Made by a program: the position numbers and the translations under genes. Positions 1 to 7,116 of a stretch of DNA of 37,125 bases are shown here, piece by piece. The notes beneath the pieces are model-generated. The model had not been told where the DNA came from, ran no database searches, and saw only the letters and a list, made by a program, of their open reading frames with translations. Within the stretch, counting starts at the first letter, position 1; the number at the start of each line of letters is the position of its first letter. The stretch comes from a virus. The stretch spans positions 1 through 37,125 of the IMG/VR virus record IMGVR_UViG_3300031463_000549. One strand, written 5' to 3'.

Positions 1-1611
1 TTACTCCTTAATTTTAAGTAAGACAAAGTTCAGTTTGATAAAAATTACCCGTTGCTGTAGCAACGAAACGAACTTCTTGCTCTCAAACAGGAGTTCGTGA
101 GATGTCCATAATGCTCCACCATTCAAGACAGCTCCCGAACTTTCTGCACGGGTAGCTATCAATGCAAAAGGTGAATTGAGTTCCATATCAACTATTGTTC
201 CGTCCTCTATATTCAATCGTTTGATCACTGTTTCGCAGAGTAAACGCTTCTCATCAAAGTTGGCCTTGTCATAGAGGAAGTCGAATTCAGTTGCGAGCTG
301 CAGCGCCACTTCAAAATCAGCTTTGATCAGATTCTGCTGCTGGCTAATCACGTCAATCGTATTCTTGAGCTTGGCTCTCTCTGCTTGAATGCGAGCTCTG
401 TGCTCTTTGTAATCGCTCTTGGAGATCTCTTCTTCAAGAAATAACTGCTGCAGGTTCTTCTCCATCTTCTCAAGCTTTAATAACCTGGCCTCCGTTCTTT
501 TAAGGTTGCCATCTGAATTCATCTCGTTCTTGAACCAGTTCTCAAGGTCTTTTCTCAGCTGCTTGCCTGCCTCTTTGGTGATGGTGATCTTCTTAAACAG
601 TCCGGGCAACTGATCATCGATTTGTTTGGTGTTGTAGAAGATGTGCTGGCCTTTCACCATGGCCTTGCTGCGGTAGTAGCTGACGCCCTTTTTGACGTGG
701 GTCTCAGCCCAGCAGCCGCTTTTGGCATCGTTGGAGTATAACAGCCCGCGCAACAGGTACTTATGATGCAGTGTACGCTGTCTGAACTTATCGTGCTCCT
801 TCAGCACTTCCTGTACCTTGTAGAAGGTTAACTCATCTACCAGAGGTGGATGAGCACCTTTTGTGGGCGTATCGCCTTTCTTGAGCCAGGTCTCGCCCAG
901 ATAGAAGCGGTTATGAAAGATATTGCTCCATTGTGTACCAGGTATGAATCCGCCCCGCTTGCTCTTGATGCCCAGTGAATCGGCATGCTCGGCCCAATCA
1001 TGCAGGGTCCACTTGCCGGTGGCCATCTCTCTGAAAGCCTCAGTGATAAAAGGTCCCTTTTCAGGGTCGACCTCTATCCAGGATGAAGTCTTATCCGAGA
1101 CGTTCTTATATCCAAGCGTAACGGGTTTGGGCCAGCCGCCGTTCTCAACCTTCTTCTGCATTCCCTTCTTGACTTCGATGGCCAGGTTCTTGGAGTACCA
1201 GGTGCTGATGATCTGCATCATCCTGCGGCTGATATATCCTGCAGGGGTCGATGCATCACCCGGCTCGCTCAAACTCTCAACTACTATGTCCAGGTCTTCC
1301 AGTTCCTTCTCGTAGACGACAAAGTCGTAATCGTTGCGGGCGAAGCGGTCGAACTTATGCACGAGGATAACGTCGAACTCTTTATTCCTGGCTGCAGATA
1401 TCATTCTCTGAAAATCGGGGCGCTTGTCGGTCCTGGCGCTCTCGCCAGCATCGACAAACTCCCTGACCACTTGCCAGCCCTTGCCCTGGGCATGATAGCG
1501 GCATCTCTCAAGCTGGAATGGGATGGAGAGATCACGCTCTGCCTGTTCTTCAGTCGATACCCTGGCATAGATGCAGCAGCGCAGGTGTTTATTGTTCATG
1601 TCTGTTGCCAT
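1..1611 (-). CDS. int: Large serine recombinase (phage integrase)
   Basis: Site-specific recombinase expected to integrate and, with a directionality factor, excise the phage. Numbering from the ATG at 1611 (about 536 aa), the resolvase domain has the nucleophile motif YARVST with Ser19, Arg60 and Arg64, and the DRFAR motif near residues 88-92. A recombinase domain follows, then a charged coiled coil around residues 375-435, the usual large-serine-integrase layout. The ATG at 1611 is preferred over the in-frame TTG at 1629 because GGAGA lies about 8 bases upstream. The central zinc-ribbon region (roughly residues 285-320) keeps the LLRGLLY-type entry but lacks the usual paired CxxC cysteines. 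It is the last gene of a leftward group with the ImmA-like and Xre genes. No excisionase was recognised. Confidence 0.93.
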   Translation of the reverse strand: MATDMNNKHLRCCIYARVSTEEQAERDLSIPFQLERCRYHAQGKGWQVVREFVDAGESARTDKRPDFQRMISAARNKEFDVILVHKFDRFARNDYDFVVYEKELEDLDIVVESLSEPGDASTPAGYISRRMMQIISTWYSKNLAIEVKKGMQKKVENGGWPKPVTLGYKNVSDKTSSWIEVDPEKGPFITEAFREMATGKWTLHDWAEHADSLGIKSKRGGFIPGTQWSNIFHNRFYLGETWLKKGDTPTKGAHPPLVDELTFYKVQEVLKEHDKFRQRTLHHKYLLRGLLYSNDAKSGCWAETHVKKGVSYYRSKAMVKGQHIFYNTKQIDDQLPGLFKKITITKEAGKQLRKDLENWFKNEMNSDGNLKRTEARLLKLEKMEKNLQQLFLEEEISKSDYKEHRARIQAERAKLKNTIDVISQQQNLIKADFEVALQLATEFDFLYDKANFDEKRLLCETVIKRLNIEDGTIVDMELNSPFALIATRAESSGAVLNGGALWTSHELLFESKKFVSLLQQRVIFIKLNFVLLKIKE

Positions 1612-1625
1612 GTTAGCTTCTCCGG

Positions 1626-2156
1626 TCAAACAAAGCTATTGTTTTGCCATCTTTCCGTCTCAGCTGCGGTAGCAAAGTCGCTCATTCTCTTTTGGCACAG
1701 ATCTTCGGGCACCCCGAAGTATTCAATGATTTCACACAGAGGAAGATTCTCGACCTTGATGAGTTCTTCTTCCGGCATGAGGATATGGGCTGCGCAGCAG
1801 TCAGCATTATTCTCCTGTTGGCGCAACGATGACTTCTGCCATGAACAGAAGGTCAACTGATTGCCGCAATGCATGAGGTGATGCCCCAGTGCATGGGCTA
1901 TCAGGAACCGACGCTCAGTTATATCCAATTCCAGGGCGATTCCTATCCATCTTCCCTGTTTAACCTCCTTAACGGGTTCGATAAATGGCCAGGTGATACA
2001 TTCACATCCCTCAACACTGGCCAGCCACTCCATATCCAGCGGGAAACTCAGGGCAGGATGGCGCAAATGCACCTGTTTAGCTTTCTTTATGGCAAGAATG
2101 CTCAATTCGTCCTCCGGCCGGTATGCGCGTTTACTTCTGTTTTTCTTCCAGTTCAC
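1626..2156 (-). CDS. ImmA/IrrE-like metallopeptidase-family protein, probably inactive
   Basis: The 176 aa protein matches the ImmA/IrrE family, whose members cleave Xre-type repressors to induce mobile elements. The family zinc motif HExxH appears here as HALGH (residues 88-92). Both histidines are present but the catalytic glutamate is alanine (GCA codon at 1890-1892). The downstream family motif is kept as ENNAD followed by AAHILMP near residues 115-128. The gene overlaps the end of the repressor gene and precedes the integrase, the usual arrangement of a repressor and anti-repressor pair. Fold assignment is firm. Loss of proteolysis is inferred from the missing residue, so it may act as a binding protein or be a decayed regulator. 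Confidence 0.82.
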   Translation of the reverse strand: MNWKKNRSKRAYRPEDELSILAIKKAKQVHLRHPALSFPLDMEWLASVEGCECITWPFIEPVKEVKQGRWIGIALELDITERRFLIAHALGHHLMHCGNQLTFCSWQKSSLRQQENNADCCAAHILMPEEELIKVENLPLCEIIEYFGVPEDLCQKRMSDFATAAETERWQNNSFV

Positions 2157-2541
2157 GCCTGCGTTTACGTCTCTCTTCTTCCAGCGTGAACTTGATAAAA
2201 GCCTTGACCCTCTCCCTGGCCTCTCCTTCTGTCAGCCTGTCCACCTGGCGGAACATCAGTTCAAGCTCGGGGTCTTTGAGGTCCAGATCACCGACCCTCT
2301 CCCAGGGATAGCTATTCAACGTCCCGGCCTCAGCCGAGTATATATCAGCAACCTCAATGTCGAGATATTTGGACAAGCCGGCCACGATTTCACCAGCGGG
2401 CTGCTTGTTACGCCCATTTTCAATAGAGGTGATGTTCTCCATGCTGGTGCCGGCCAGCTTGGCCAGCTGCCTCTGCGTCATATTTGCACGAAGCCTTGCT
2501 TCCCTAATCAGCTGCCCCAGACTTATTGGCAAGGATTTCAC
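2131..2541 (-). CDS. Xre-family phage repressor
   Basis: A 136 aa protein with an N-terminal helix-turn-helix of the Cro/C1 type at about residues 9-66 (motifs MTQRQLAKLAG and ITSIENGR), then an acidic linker and a very basic C-terminal helix (RKRRRE). It is the likely lysogeny repressor, dimerising on dyad operators in the control region just upstream. The open frame begins at GTG 2541, but GAGGGTGA runs into that codon. A TTG at 2532 would have better ribosome-binding spacing and gives a protein three residues shorter. It overlaps the ImmA-like gene by 26 bases, suggesting translational coupling. No LexA-type autoprotease domain is present, which fits control through the ImmA-like partner. 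Confidence 0.88.
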   Translation of the reverse strand: MKSLPISLGQLIREARLRANMTQRQLAKLAGTSMENITSIENGRNKQPAGEIVAGLSKYLDIEVADIYSAEAGTLNSYPWERVGDLDLKDPELELMFRQVDRLTEGEARERVKAFIKFTLEEERRKRRRELEEKQK

Positions 2542-2564
2542 CCTCTTTTAAATTTTTACGTTTT

Positions 2565-2579
2565 GGTAATAATATCACC
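2565..2579. promoter_or_regulatory. Candidate repressor operator 1
   Basis: GGTAATAATATCACC is a 15-bp imperfect dyad (GGTRATA, one base, TATYACC) covering the -10 of the leftward promoter. It shares its consensus with the dyads at 2665 and 2701. Confidence 0.6.
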
Positions 2580-2597
2580 AATATTAGTATCTGTCAA
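2569..2597 (-). promoter_or_regulatory. Leftward repressor/integrase promoter
   Basis: On the minus strand, TTGACA (2597-2592) is followed by exactly 17 bases and then TATTAT (2574-2569). The predicted start is about 20 bases upstream of the repressor gene. The -10 lies inside the dyad at 2565-2579, so the repressor probably controls its own promoter. Confidence 0.75.
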
Positions 2598-2664
2598 CAG
2601 GTTTTTGACCTGCCGAAATGAGCTGTTTTCAGCCGAATACAGATTGTATTTGAGCCTCCATCGT

Positions 2665-2679
2665 GGTGACAATCTCACC
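2665..2679. promoter_or_regulatory. Candidate repressor operator 2
   Basis: GGTGACAATCTCACC is a 15-bp dyad with arms GGTGA/TCACC, abutting the -35 (2680-2685) of the rightward promoter. It has the same length and end bases as operators 1 and 3. Confidence 0.55.
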
Positions 2680-2711
2680 TTGACAACATCAATATAGCAT
2701 AGTGATATTAT
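2680..2711 (+). promoter_or_regulatory. Rightward early promoter
   Basis: A perfect TTGACA at 2680-2685 precedes the early genes. The -10 is less clear: TGATAT at 2703 has 17-base spacing but poor sequence, while TATTAT at 2706-2711 has good sequence and a 20-base spacing. It lies between operators 2 and 3, as expected for a repressed early promoter. Confidence 0.5.
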
Positions 2712-2715
2712 AACT
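2701..2715. promoter_or_regulatory. Candidate repressor operator 3
   Basis: AGTGATATTATAACT is a 15-bp dyad, extendable to 19 bp as ATAGTGATA/TATAACTAT with one mismatch. It overlaps the -10 region of the rightward promoter and shares the RGTRAYA half-site. Confidence 0.6.
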
Positions 2716-2735
2716 ATACCACGGAGGACCGCAAC

Positions 2736-2939
2736 ATGAAAAGCAAACCGACAGTGGTTGGCAGAGATAAGGTTTCGATCAGGGTCCAGCTATCAAGGAA
2801 GGACTATGAGGATTTGTGCAAGGTAGCTGAAGATGACAGGACTGATCTTAGCAGCCTGATGAGGCGGGCTGCCGTCCGCTATTACCTGATAAACGGTGGC
2901 ATGAAAGGAGCACGGAGGTCTAAGCGTGAGCGGCATTAA
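2736..2939 (+). CDS. Small ribbon-helix-helix-like regulator
   Basis: First rightward early gene, 67 aa, with GGAGG about 9 bases before the ATG. Residues 10-50 have the pattern of a ribbon-helix-helix protein: a short strand (KVSIRVQLS) followed by two helices (YEDLCKVAEDD and DLSSLMRRAAVRYYL). The C-terminus is very basic. Its place as the first gene after the operators suggests a Cro-like or other early regulatory role. This is inference from fold and position, since such short proteins are hard to assign by eye. The next gene starts inside its last codons. Confidence 0.65.
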   Translation: MKSKPTVVGRDKVSIRVQLSRKDYEDLCKVAEDDRTDLSSLMRRAAVRYYLINGGMKGARRSKRERH

Positions 2940-3081
2940 GCTAAAGCCCCGCATTGAAGATCAACCAGAGATGACTCTGGATGCAGATCCGGCTGCGATG
3001 GGAAGGCTCAAGACGCTCGTGCAGCTGGCCATCACCATCGGCAGGCGAGAGGGATTGATCGGAAAAGAGGCATCTAAATGA
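2926..3081 (+). CDS. Small early protein of unknown function
   Basis: A 51 aa gene starting at GTG, with GGAGGT at 2914-2919 six bases upstream. It overlaps the end of the preceding gene by 14 bases and its stop codon is shared in an ATGA overlap with the next start (3078), a strong sign of coupled translation. The product has an acidic proline-containing first half and a probable amphipathic helix in the second half (LKTLVQLAITIGRREG). I recognise no family. Evidence for the gene is the ribosome-binding site and the coupling on both sides. Confidence 0.55.
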   Translation: MSGIKLKPRIEDQPEMTLDADPAAMGRLKTLVQLAITIGRREGLIGKEASK

Positions 3082-3266
3082 GCTTGAGGCCAACTACCAG
3101 GTGCAGGGAATACCGGGAAGGCCGCATCGGGCGTTACCGCTGGTACCTCTGCCGTCAATGTCATGCCAAGTTCAGAGTGTTTACGAGAGAGCCTCTACCT
3201 GAAAGAGAAAAGTTATGTAATAAATGTGCAGGAGGTCAGGATGTCCAAAGTATTAAGTGCACTTGA
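3078..3266 (+). CDS. Small zinc-finger-like protein
   Basis: A 62 aa basic protein with two cysteine pairs, CRQC near residue 25 and CNKC near residue 47, that could bind one zinc ion. An additional cysteine lies near each end. It starts in an ATGA overlap with the preceding gene and runs 26 bases into the next one. Such small zinc proteins are common in phage early operons and often bind nucleic acid, but I cannot name a family. The paired cysteines and coupled start support it as real. Confidence 0.55.
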   Translation: MSLRPTTRCREYREGRIGRYRWYLCRQCHAKFRVFTREPLPEREKLCNKCAGGQDVQSIKCT

Positions 3267-3819
3267 GAGCACTTCCAGGAATGGCAACAAATATATTGAA
3301 GTGGTCTGCGAGGGCGTTGAAAAGAAGATCATCGCCTTCAAGCCTTACAAGCCAGGCGATGATATCCCGGCCGACAAGCTGGAACTGAATGACCGGGGCG
3401 ATGCCTACATCATCAAATCTGACGGCAAAGGCGGCAAGAGCTACCAGCACAACGATGAGCTGATAGTCGCCCAGGTGGCCTACAAAGCTCTGGTCGACAT
3501 GGCTGTGGCCGGCAAGATCGATATGTTCGAGAAGAACGCCTACCGGCAGGAAGCTCTCACGGCACTGGGCACGCAGATGGCGCTCACCATCCAGAGCATA
3601 GCTGGATCGCTCAAAGGTAAGCCCAGTGACAGTCCAAAACATATTGTAAATGAGAAGCTGACTACAGTGGGACAGCTATTCACGCGGGCTAACGCCAGGT
3701 GGGACTTGTATCGTGCCGACGTGCTGAAAATTCTGGGCGTTTCAGACTCCAAAGAAATCACTGATCTGGATGCCGCCTGGAACAAAATTTCCGAGGCCAT
3801 GGAGCAGAAAGATGAATAG
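3241..3819 (+). CDS. Conserved early phage protein, possible OB-fold
   Basis: A 192 aa protein. The ATG at 3241 follows AGGAGGT by about 5 bases and is preferred over upstream in-frame starts that have no such signal. The first 60 residues are strand-rich (KYIEVVCEG and KKIIAFKPYKPGDDIP) and resemble a small OB-type or single-strand-binding fold. The remainder is helical, with an alanine-rich middle and an acidic C-terminus ending EQKDE. An acidic tail after an OB-like start is typical of single-strand DNA-binding proteins, so a role in early DNA replication or recombination is a reasonable guess. I do not recognise the family. Confidence 0.6.
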   Translation: MSKVLSALESTSRNGNKYIEVVCEGVEKKIIAFKPYKPGDDIPADKLELNDRGDAYIIKSDGKGGKSYQHNDELIVAQVAYKALVDMAVAGKIDMFEKNAYRQEALTALGTQMALTIQSIAGSLKGKPSDSPKHIVNEKLTTVGQLFTRANARWDLYRADVLKILGVSDSKEITDLDAAWNKISEAMEQKDE

Positions 3820-3967
3820 GCGGAATACGATGCAGACAACAAAGGAGGCGGACAATAACCGTCCCCTTTCAAAGGTTGCTACCAGAAGTGGACTCCCTGG
3901 TACAAAGGGTGGGTTTTCAAAACATACCATTGCGAATGCCACAGATAGCCATGGAGTTAAGAAATAG
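3812..3967 (+). CDS. Small ORF, possibly a duplicated leader of the BRO gene
   Basis: A 51 aa frame beginning at an ATG that overlaps the preceding stop (ATGAATAG). An internal ATG at 3830 lies in a context closely similar to the real start of the next gene: AGGNGNNATACGATGCA followed by ACAACAAAGG, compared with ATAACAAAGG. The first residues MQTTKE mirror MQITKE of the BRO protein at 3978. The rest is basic, glycine- and serine-rich and without recognisable motifs. It may be a short coupled gene or the remnant of a duplicated 5' end of the BRO gene. Confidence 0.35.
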   Translation: MNRRNTMQTTKEADNNRPLSKVATRSGLPGTKGGFSKHTIANATDSHGVKK

Positions 3968-3977
3968 GAGACATACG

Positions 3978-4844
3978 ATGCAAATAACAAAGGAACTGAC
4001 GGTTTTCAAGTTCAATGATCAGATAATCCGCAGAATACCTGGAACTAATGGCAAGATTCTTTATTGTGTCAATGACATCTGCGCTGCGATGGGTGTCGTC
4101 AATGTCGCCGATGTAATCAAGAGGCTCCAGAGCAAGGAGATAGATAATATCTATGACCCTGGCGCTAAGGAGATAGACAATATCTATGACCTCTGTAATA
4201 GCGACACCGATAATAACGATGTCGCTATTGGAGGCATCACGTGGATCGTTAGCCAAACCTCCGGCGGCGTACAGAAGATGGCCTATACGGATGAGGTCGG
4301 GTTGTATGACATCATCAGCAAATCCCGCAAGCCGCTGGCAAAAGTACTTTACCGCAAACTGATAGAGGCGGTGCCGGCCATGAGGGAGTCGACCGGCCGG
4401 TCTACCCCTGAGATTGCCTCGACAGATCAGGTAATCCTCGACACGCACAATATTGTCAAAGTCTTTGCATATAAAGTGGATGCACGGTTTAACCGCCTTG
4501 AACAAATGGTCTCTGTTATTCAGTCCAATCAGCAGCAAGAGGTCAAACTGCTTAAGGCAGGTACTCTGCCTGCGGTAAGTAACATTGATTGGCGCAGCAG
4601 GCTCAATAAGTACATAAGGAACATCTCCCGCAAATTCAACTGGCCGGAGTCCGATTGCTGGAACATGGTTTACTACGAGGACAAATATCGTAATCACCGC
4701 GATATCAAAGCCATAGCCAGGAATAGAGGATGCAGATCAATTCAAGTAGCCCAGGAAAATGGATGGTTACAGGATTTGTGTGCCATAGCTAAAGCCATTC
4801 TCTCGGGAGAGATCGTCAGCGTTTTCAAGCTGAACTTGGAGTAG
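3978..4844 (+). CDS. BRO-N domain antirepressor-like protein
   Basis: A 288 aa protein starting at the ATG after TAGGAG. The N-terminal 140 residues form a BRO-N domain: a strand-rich start, then GKILYCVNDICAAMGV, and the conserved region with DEVGLYDIISKSRKPLAKVLYRKLIEAVPAMR. BRO-N proteins in phages are DNA-binding and often serve as antirepressors. The domain is interrupted by a tandem repeat (KEIDNIYD twice). A short coiled coil (FNRLEQMVSVIQSNQQQEVKLLKAG) follows, then a C-terminal domain of about 85 residues (WRSRLNKYIRN and QVAQENGWLQDLCAIAKA) I cannot name. The modular plan fits phage Ant/KilA-type regulators. Confidence 0.83.
   Translation: MQITKELTVFKFNDQIIRRIPGTNGKILYCVNDICAAMGVVNVADVIKRLQSKEIDNIYDPGAKEIDNIYDLCNSDTDNNDVAIGGITWIVSQTSGGVQKMAYTDEVGLYDIISKSRKPLAKVLYRKLIEAVPAMRESTGRSTPEIASTDQVILDTHNIVKVFAYKVDARFNRLEQMVSVIQSNQQQEVKLLKAGTLPAVSNIDWRSRLNKYIRNISRKFNWPESDCWNMVYYEDKYRNHRDIKAIARNRGCRSIQVAQENGWLQDLCAIAKAILSGEIVSVFKLNLE
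4134..4199 (+). repeat. 33-bp tandem repeat inside the BRO gene
   Basis: Two units of 33 bases (4134-4166, 4167-4199). The first 24 or so bases are nearly identical (AAGGAGATAGAYAATATCTA, then TGAC), each encoding KEIDNIYD. The repeat keeps the reading frame and lies in a loop of the BRO-N domain. Confidence 0.85.
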
Positions 4845-4845
4845 T

Positions 4846-4982
4846 AGACAGGCCTGGTGTCCGGGATAAAACAACCATCGGTGTTTGACCCGGCGCAGAC
4901 AACCGAGCCAGGCTGCGCCTCCTCACAACCTAATATCGCCCGGCCTCAGTACCCAATGGGGCCGGGCACCTTAAAGTGAATT
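4846..4982 (+). other. Structured intergenic region before the replication genes
   Basis: A 137-base gap with several potential stems: GCCTGG (4852) with CCAGGC (4908), CCGGG (4861) with CCCGG (4889), a competing GCGCAG (4893) with CTGCGC (4913), and a perfect 8-bp hairpin GCCCGGCC/GGCCGGGC at 4938-4945 and 4960-4967. The last lacks a T-run, so it is a poor intrinsic terminator. It ends 15 bases before the Toprim gene. It may be an RNA control element or a transcription pause. Confidence 0.45.
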
Positions 4983-5720
4983 ATGGCAGACAAGATAGCC
5001 GAAATATACCAATACAGGGACCTGTCAGGAGTGGTAGTCCATGAGACCGTCCGTTTTACGCCCAAGCGTTTTACACAGCGCAGGCCGGATGGGAAGGGCG
5101 GCTACATCTACAACCTGCGGGATATTGAGCCTATCCTCTATCGCCTGCCCAAGATCATGGCAGCCAAGGCCACTACGTCGATCATCATTGTCGAGGGAGA
5201 GAAAGACGCTGACAACCTGGCAAGGCTGGGGTCCCAGGCCACTACCAGCCCAATGGGAGCAGGTAAGTGGCGGCTGTCCTATTCCATCTATCTGCAGGAC
5301 GCCACAATTGTCATCCTGCCCGATAACGACACGGCCGGTATCAAACACGCCGTGCAGGTGATGGAAAGCCTTTACTGGATAACGCAGGGCGTGAAGATCG
5401 TGCGTCTCCCCAGTGGCCACAAAGATGTGAGTGACTGGATTGCAGCCGGGGGCACGTCAGATCAACTGGAAGAGATCATGGACGCTGCACATTTCTCTGT
5501 GCCGTTGCATGTGCTCAGGGAATATGACTGCACTCTCAAGGCCATGAAGATGCAGGAGCTATTTGATGAAATCCAAAGCCTGCTGGCCAACTCTTTGCCG
5601 AGGGATGAATTCAAAGTCCAGCTGATTGAATGGCAGCTGCAGCGCTGGAAAGCAGCATTGGAATACGAAATACCAAAAAAGGGCGGGGTAGATTTGAGTT
5701 ATGCCACAGCCCGTACTTAG
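4983..5720 (+). CDS. Toprim-domain protein (primase-like)
   Basis: A 245 aa protein with a central Toprim fold: IIIVEGEKDAD with catalytic-type Glu71, and the acidic DND motif at residues 114-116, followed by HKDVSDWIAAGG near residue 147. This is the pattern of the Toprim domain in phage and plasmid primase/helicase proteins, including the preceding short domain with a tyrosine-rich substrate loop (YIYNLRDIEPILYRLPKI). It lacks a visible zinc finger and has no helicase of its own. The following gene, which overlaps it by 20 bases, supplies a RecA-fold ATPase. Together they probably form a split primase-helicase for phage replication. Confidence 0.85.
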   Translation: MADKIAEIYQYRDLSGVVVHETVRFTPKRFTQRRPDGKGGYIYNLRDIEPILYRLPKIMAAKATTSIIIVEGEKDADNLARLGSQATTSPMGAGKWRLSYSIYLQDATIVILPDNDTAGIKHAVQVMESLYWITQGVKIVRLPSGHKDVSDWIAAGGTSDQLEEIMDAAHFSVPLHVLREYDCTLKAMKMQELFDEIQSLLANSLPRDEFKVQLIEWQLQRWKAALEYEIPKKGGVDLSYATART

Positions 5721-6945
5721 TGATAAAGGATCGAACTATGAGTTCACCTGGACCGAGTATCAACTTACGGCCCATGTCGGGAAGCTGTCCGAAGGCAAGG
5801 ACGGCACGGTCAAAGGTGAGCTTCGCTTCACCACATCCAATCCTGATTATAACAGTCATTTACTTCAGCAGATATACAACTTCAGCAGTCCCATTGCACA
5901 GTCCAAGCTCAAGGCCGTCATGCAATTGCGCTATAAGTGCAAGGTCGATTGGGACAGCGTGCTGGAACAGATTTCCGTCATCACCCTTGAGAGGATGCGT
6001 CAAGGTGAGCCGGTCAATGAAATCTGGACAGACGATAAGATCAAACCGCCTGAGTATAAATTGTATCCCATCTTGCCGGAAGGCGAGCCGACCCTCCTGT
6101 ATGCGGACGGCGGAAGCGGGAAGTCTTACGTGAGTCTGTTTATAGCTACTTGTATTCAGTTACCCTGGGCGAATAACCCTCTGAGCTTTAAGCCCAGGTA
6201 CGGGAACGTCCTGGTCCTCGATTGGGAAAATGGAGGAGAGAAGGCTATCTTCAGGCTGGCACGTATAAAGGCGGGACACAATCTGCCGGAGTTCAGAATT
6301 TATCATCGCAAATGCCGCCTCCCGCTCGATAAAGAAATCGATAGCATCGTGAGCTATGTCAAAGAAAAAGAGGTCGACACGGTCATTATCGATTCTGCCT
6401 TTGGAGCTTGCAATGGAGATTTGAACGAAAATGCAACCGCCAAGGCCTTTTTCCAGGCAGTAGCGTATTTGCCGACCACCACTCTTATCCTGCACCACAC
6501 AGCCAAGGGGCTGAAAAGAACCGACGACAAGACAGCCTACGGATCGGCTTACTTCAACAACGCCGTGCGGTCAAGATGGGAAATAGTGCCTGACTCCGAG
6601 CCGGACAACCCCAAACTCAAACTGGCACTATTCAACCGCAAATCAAACGATTCCATGCTTCACAAGCCCATTGGCATAGAGATAGATTTTGTCGACCCAT
6701 ACGGCCCGGTTACCTTCAGGCCAACTGAGATAGCTGGCAATTCCACTTTCGAGGACAGGATGCCGGTCACCAAGCAGAGGATAGCCAGCATCCTCAAACG
6801 GGGCCCGATTACAACAAACGATATAGCCAGGGAATTGAACAAGAGCTATCACTCTGTGGCTACCAGGCTGAATGAAATGAGGAAAGAGGGCAAAGTCTTA
6901 AGGATGCCGGACGGATCCTGGGGGTTAATCCATGGCGGAAATTGA
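5701..6945 (+). CDS. RepA-type AAA ATPase/replicative helicase-like protein
   Basis: A 414 aa protein with a RecA-fold ATPase resembling the RepA/DnaB-like AAA_25 group. Walker A is GGSGKS at residues 137-142, followed by VLVLDWEN (170-177), Walker B DTVIID (226-231) and the sensor-like TLILHHTAKG (261-270). Residues 354-414 form a winged helix (TTNDIARELNKSYHSVATRL with a basic wing), probably for DNA binding. It starts 20 bases before the Toprim gene ends, so the two are coupled. An iteron-like array begins directly after its stop, which suits an origin-binding replication initiator or helicase. Confidence 0.85.
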   Translation: MPQPVLSDKGSNYEFTWTEYQLTAHVGKLSEGKDGTVKGELRFTTSNPDYNSHLLQQIYNFSSPIAQSKLKAVMQLRYKCKVDWDSVLEQISVITLERMRQGEPVNEIWTDDKIKPPEYKLYPILPEGEPTLLYADGGSGKSYVSLFIATCIQLPWANNPLSFKPRYGNVLVLDWENGGEKAIFRLARIKAGHNLPEFRIYHRKCRLPLDKEIDSIVSYVKEKEVDTVIIDSAFGACNGDLNENATAKAFFQAVAYLPTTTLILHHTAKGLKRTDDKTAYGSAYFNNAVRSRWEIVPDSEPDNPKLKLALFNRKSNDSMLHKPIGIEIDFVDPYGPVTFRPTEIAGNSTFEDRMPVTKQRIASILKRGPITTNDIARELNKSYHSVATRLNEMRKEGKVLRMPDGSWGLIHGGN

Positions 6946-6946
6946 A

Positions 6947-7078
6947 GGTTACGGGTTGGGGTTACGGGCTATGGTTACGGGTGGTTACGGCCGTAACTTT
7001 GGGGGTTACGGGTGCCGTAACCTTCTAAGGCTAAGCAGCTTCAGTTACGGGCGTAACCATTTACCCGTAACCCGTAAC
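6947..7078. repeat. Iteron-like array of GTTACGG motifs (candidate origin)
   Basis: Eleven copies of the core GTTACGG or its complement occur within 132 bases. Direct copies start at 6947, 6960, 6973, 6983, 7004 and 7044. Inverted copies start at 6991, 7015, 7052, 7064 and 7071; the copy at 7052 matches only the CGTAACC part. The first three are spaced exactly 13 bases. Copies at 6984-6997 form a perfect 14-bp palindrome, GTTACGGCCGTAAC. Placement right after the primase and ATPase genes and next to an AT-rich palindrome fits a phage replication origin. Confidence 0.7.
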
Positions 7079-7090
7079 TCGTGGGGAGTA

Positions 7091-7116
7091 TTAATAATAT
7101 CTTTAGATATTATTAA
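7091..7116. repeat. AT-rich perfect palindrome beside the iterons
   Basis: Two 12-base arms, TTAATAATATCT and AGATATTATTAA, are separated by two T residues. Only 2 of the 26 bases are G or C, in a GC-rich setting. It could be a DNA-unwinding element or a cruciform initiation site. Confidence 0.75.

Noticed and set aside
6947-7078. The repeat cluster as a possible CRISPR array.
   Set aside because: The units are 7-9 bases, in both orientations, with no spacers of constant length and no cas genes.
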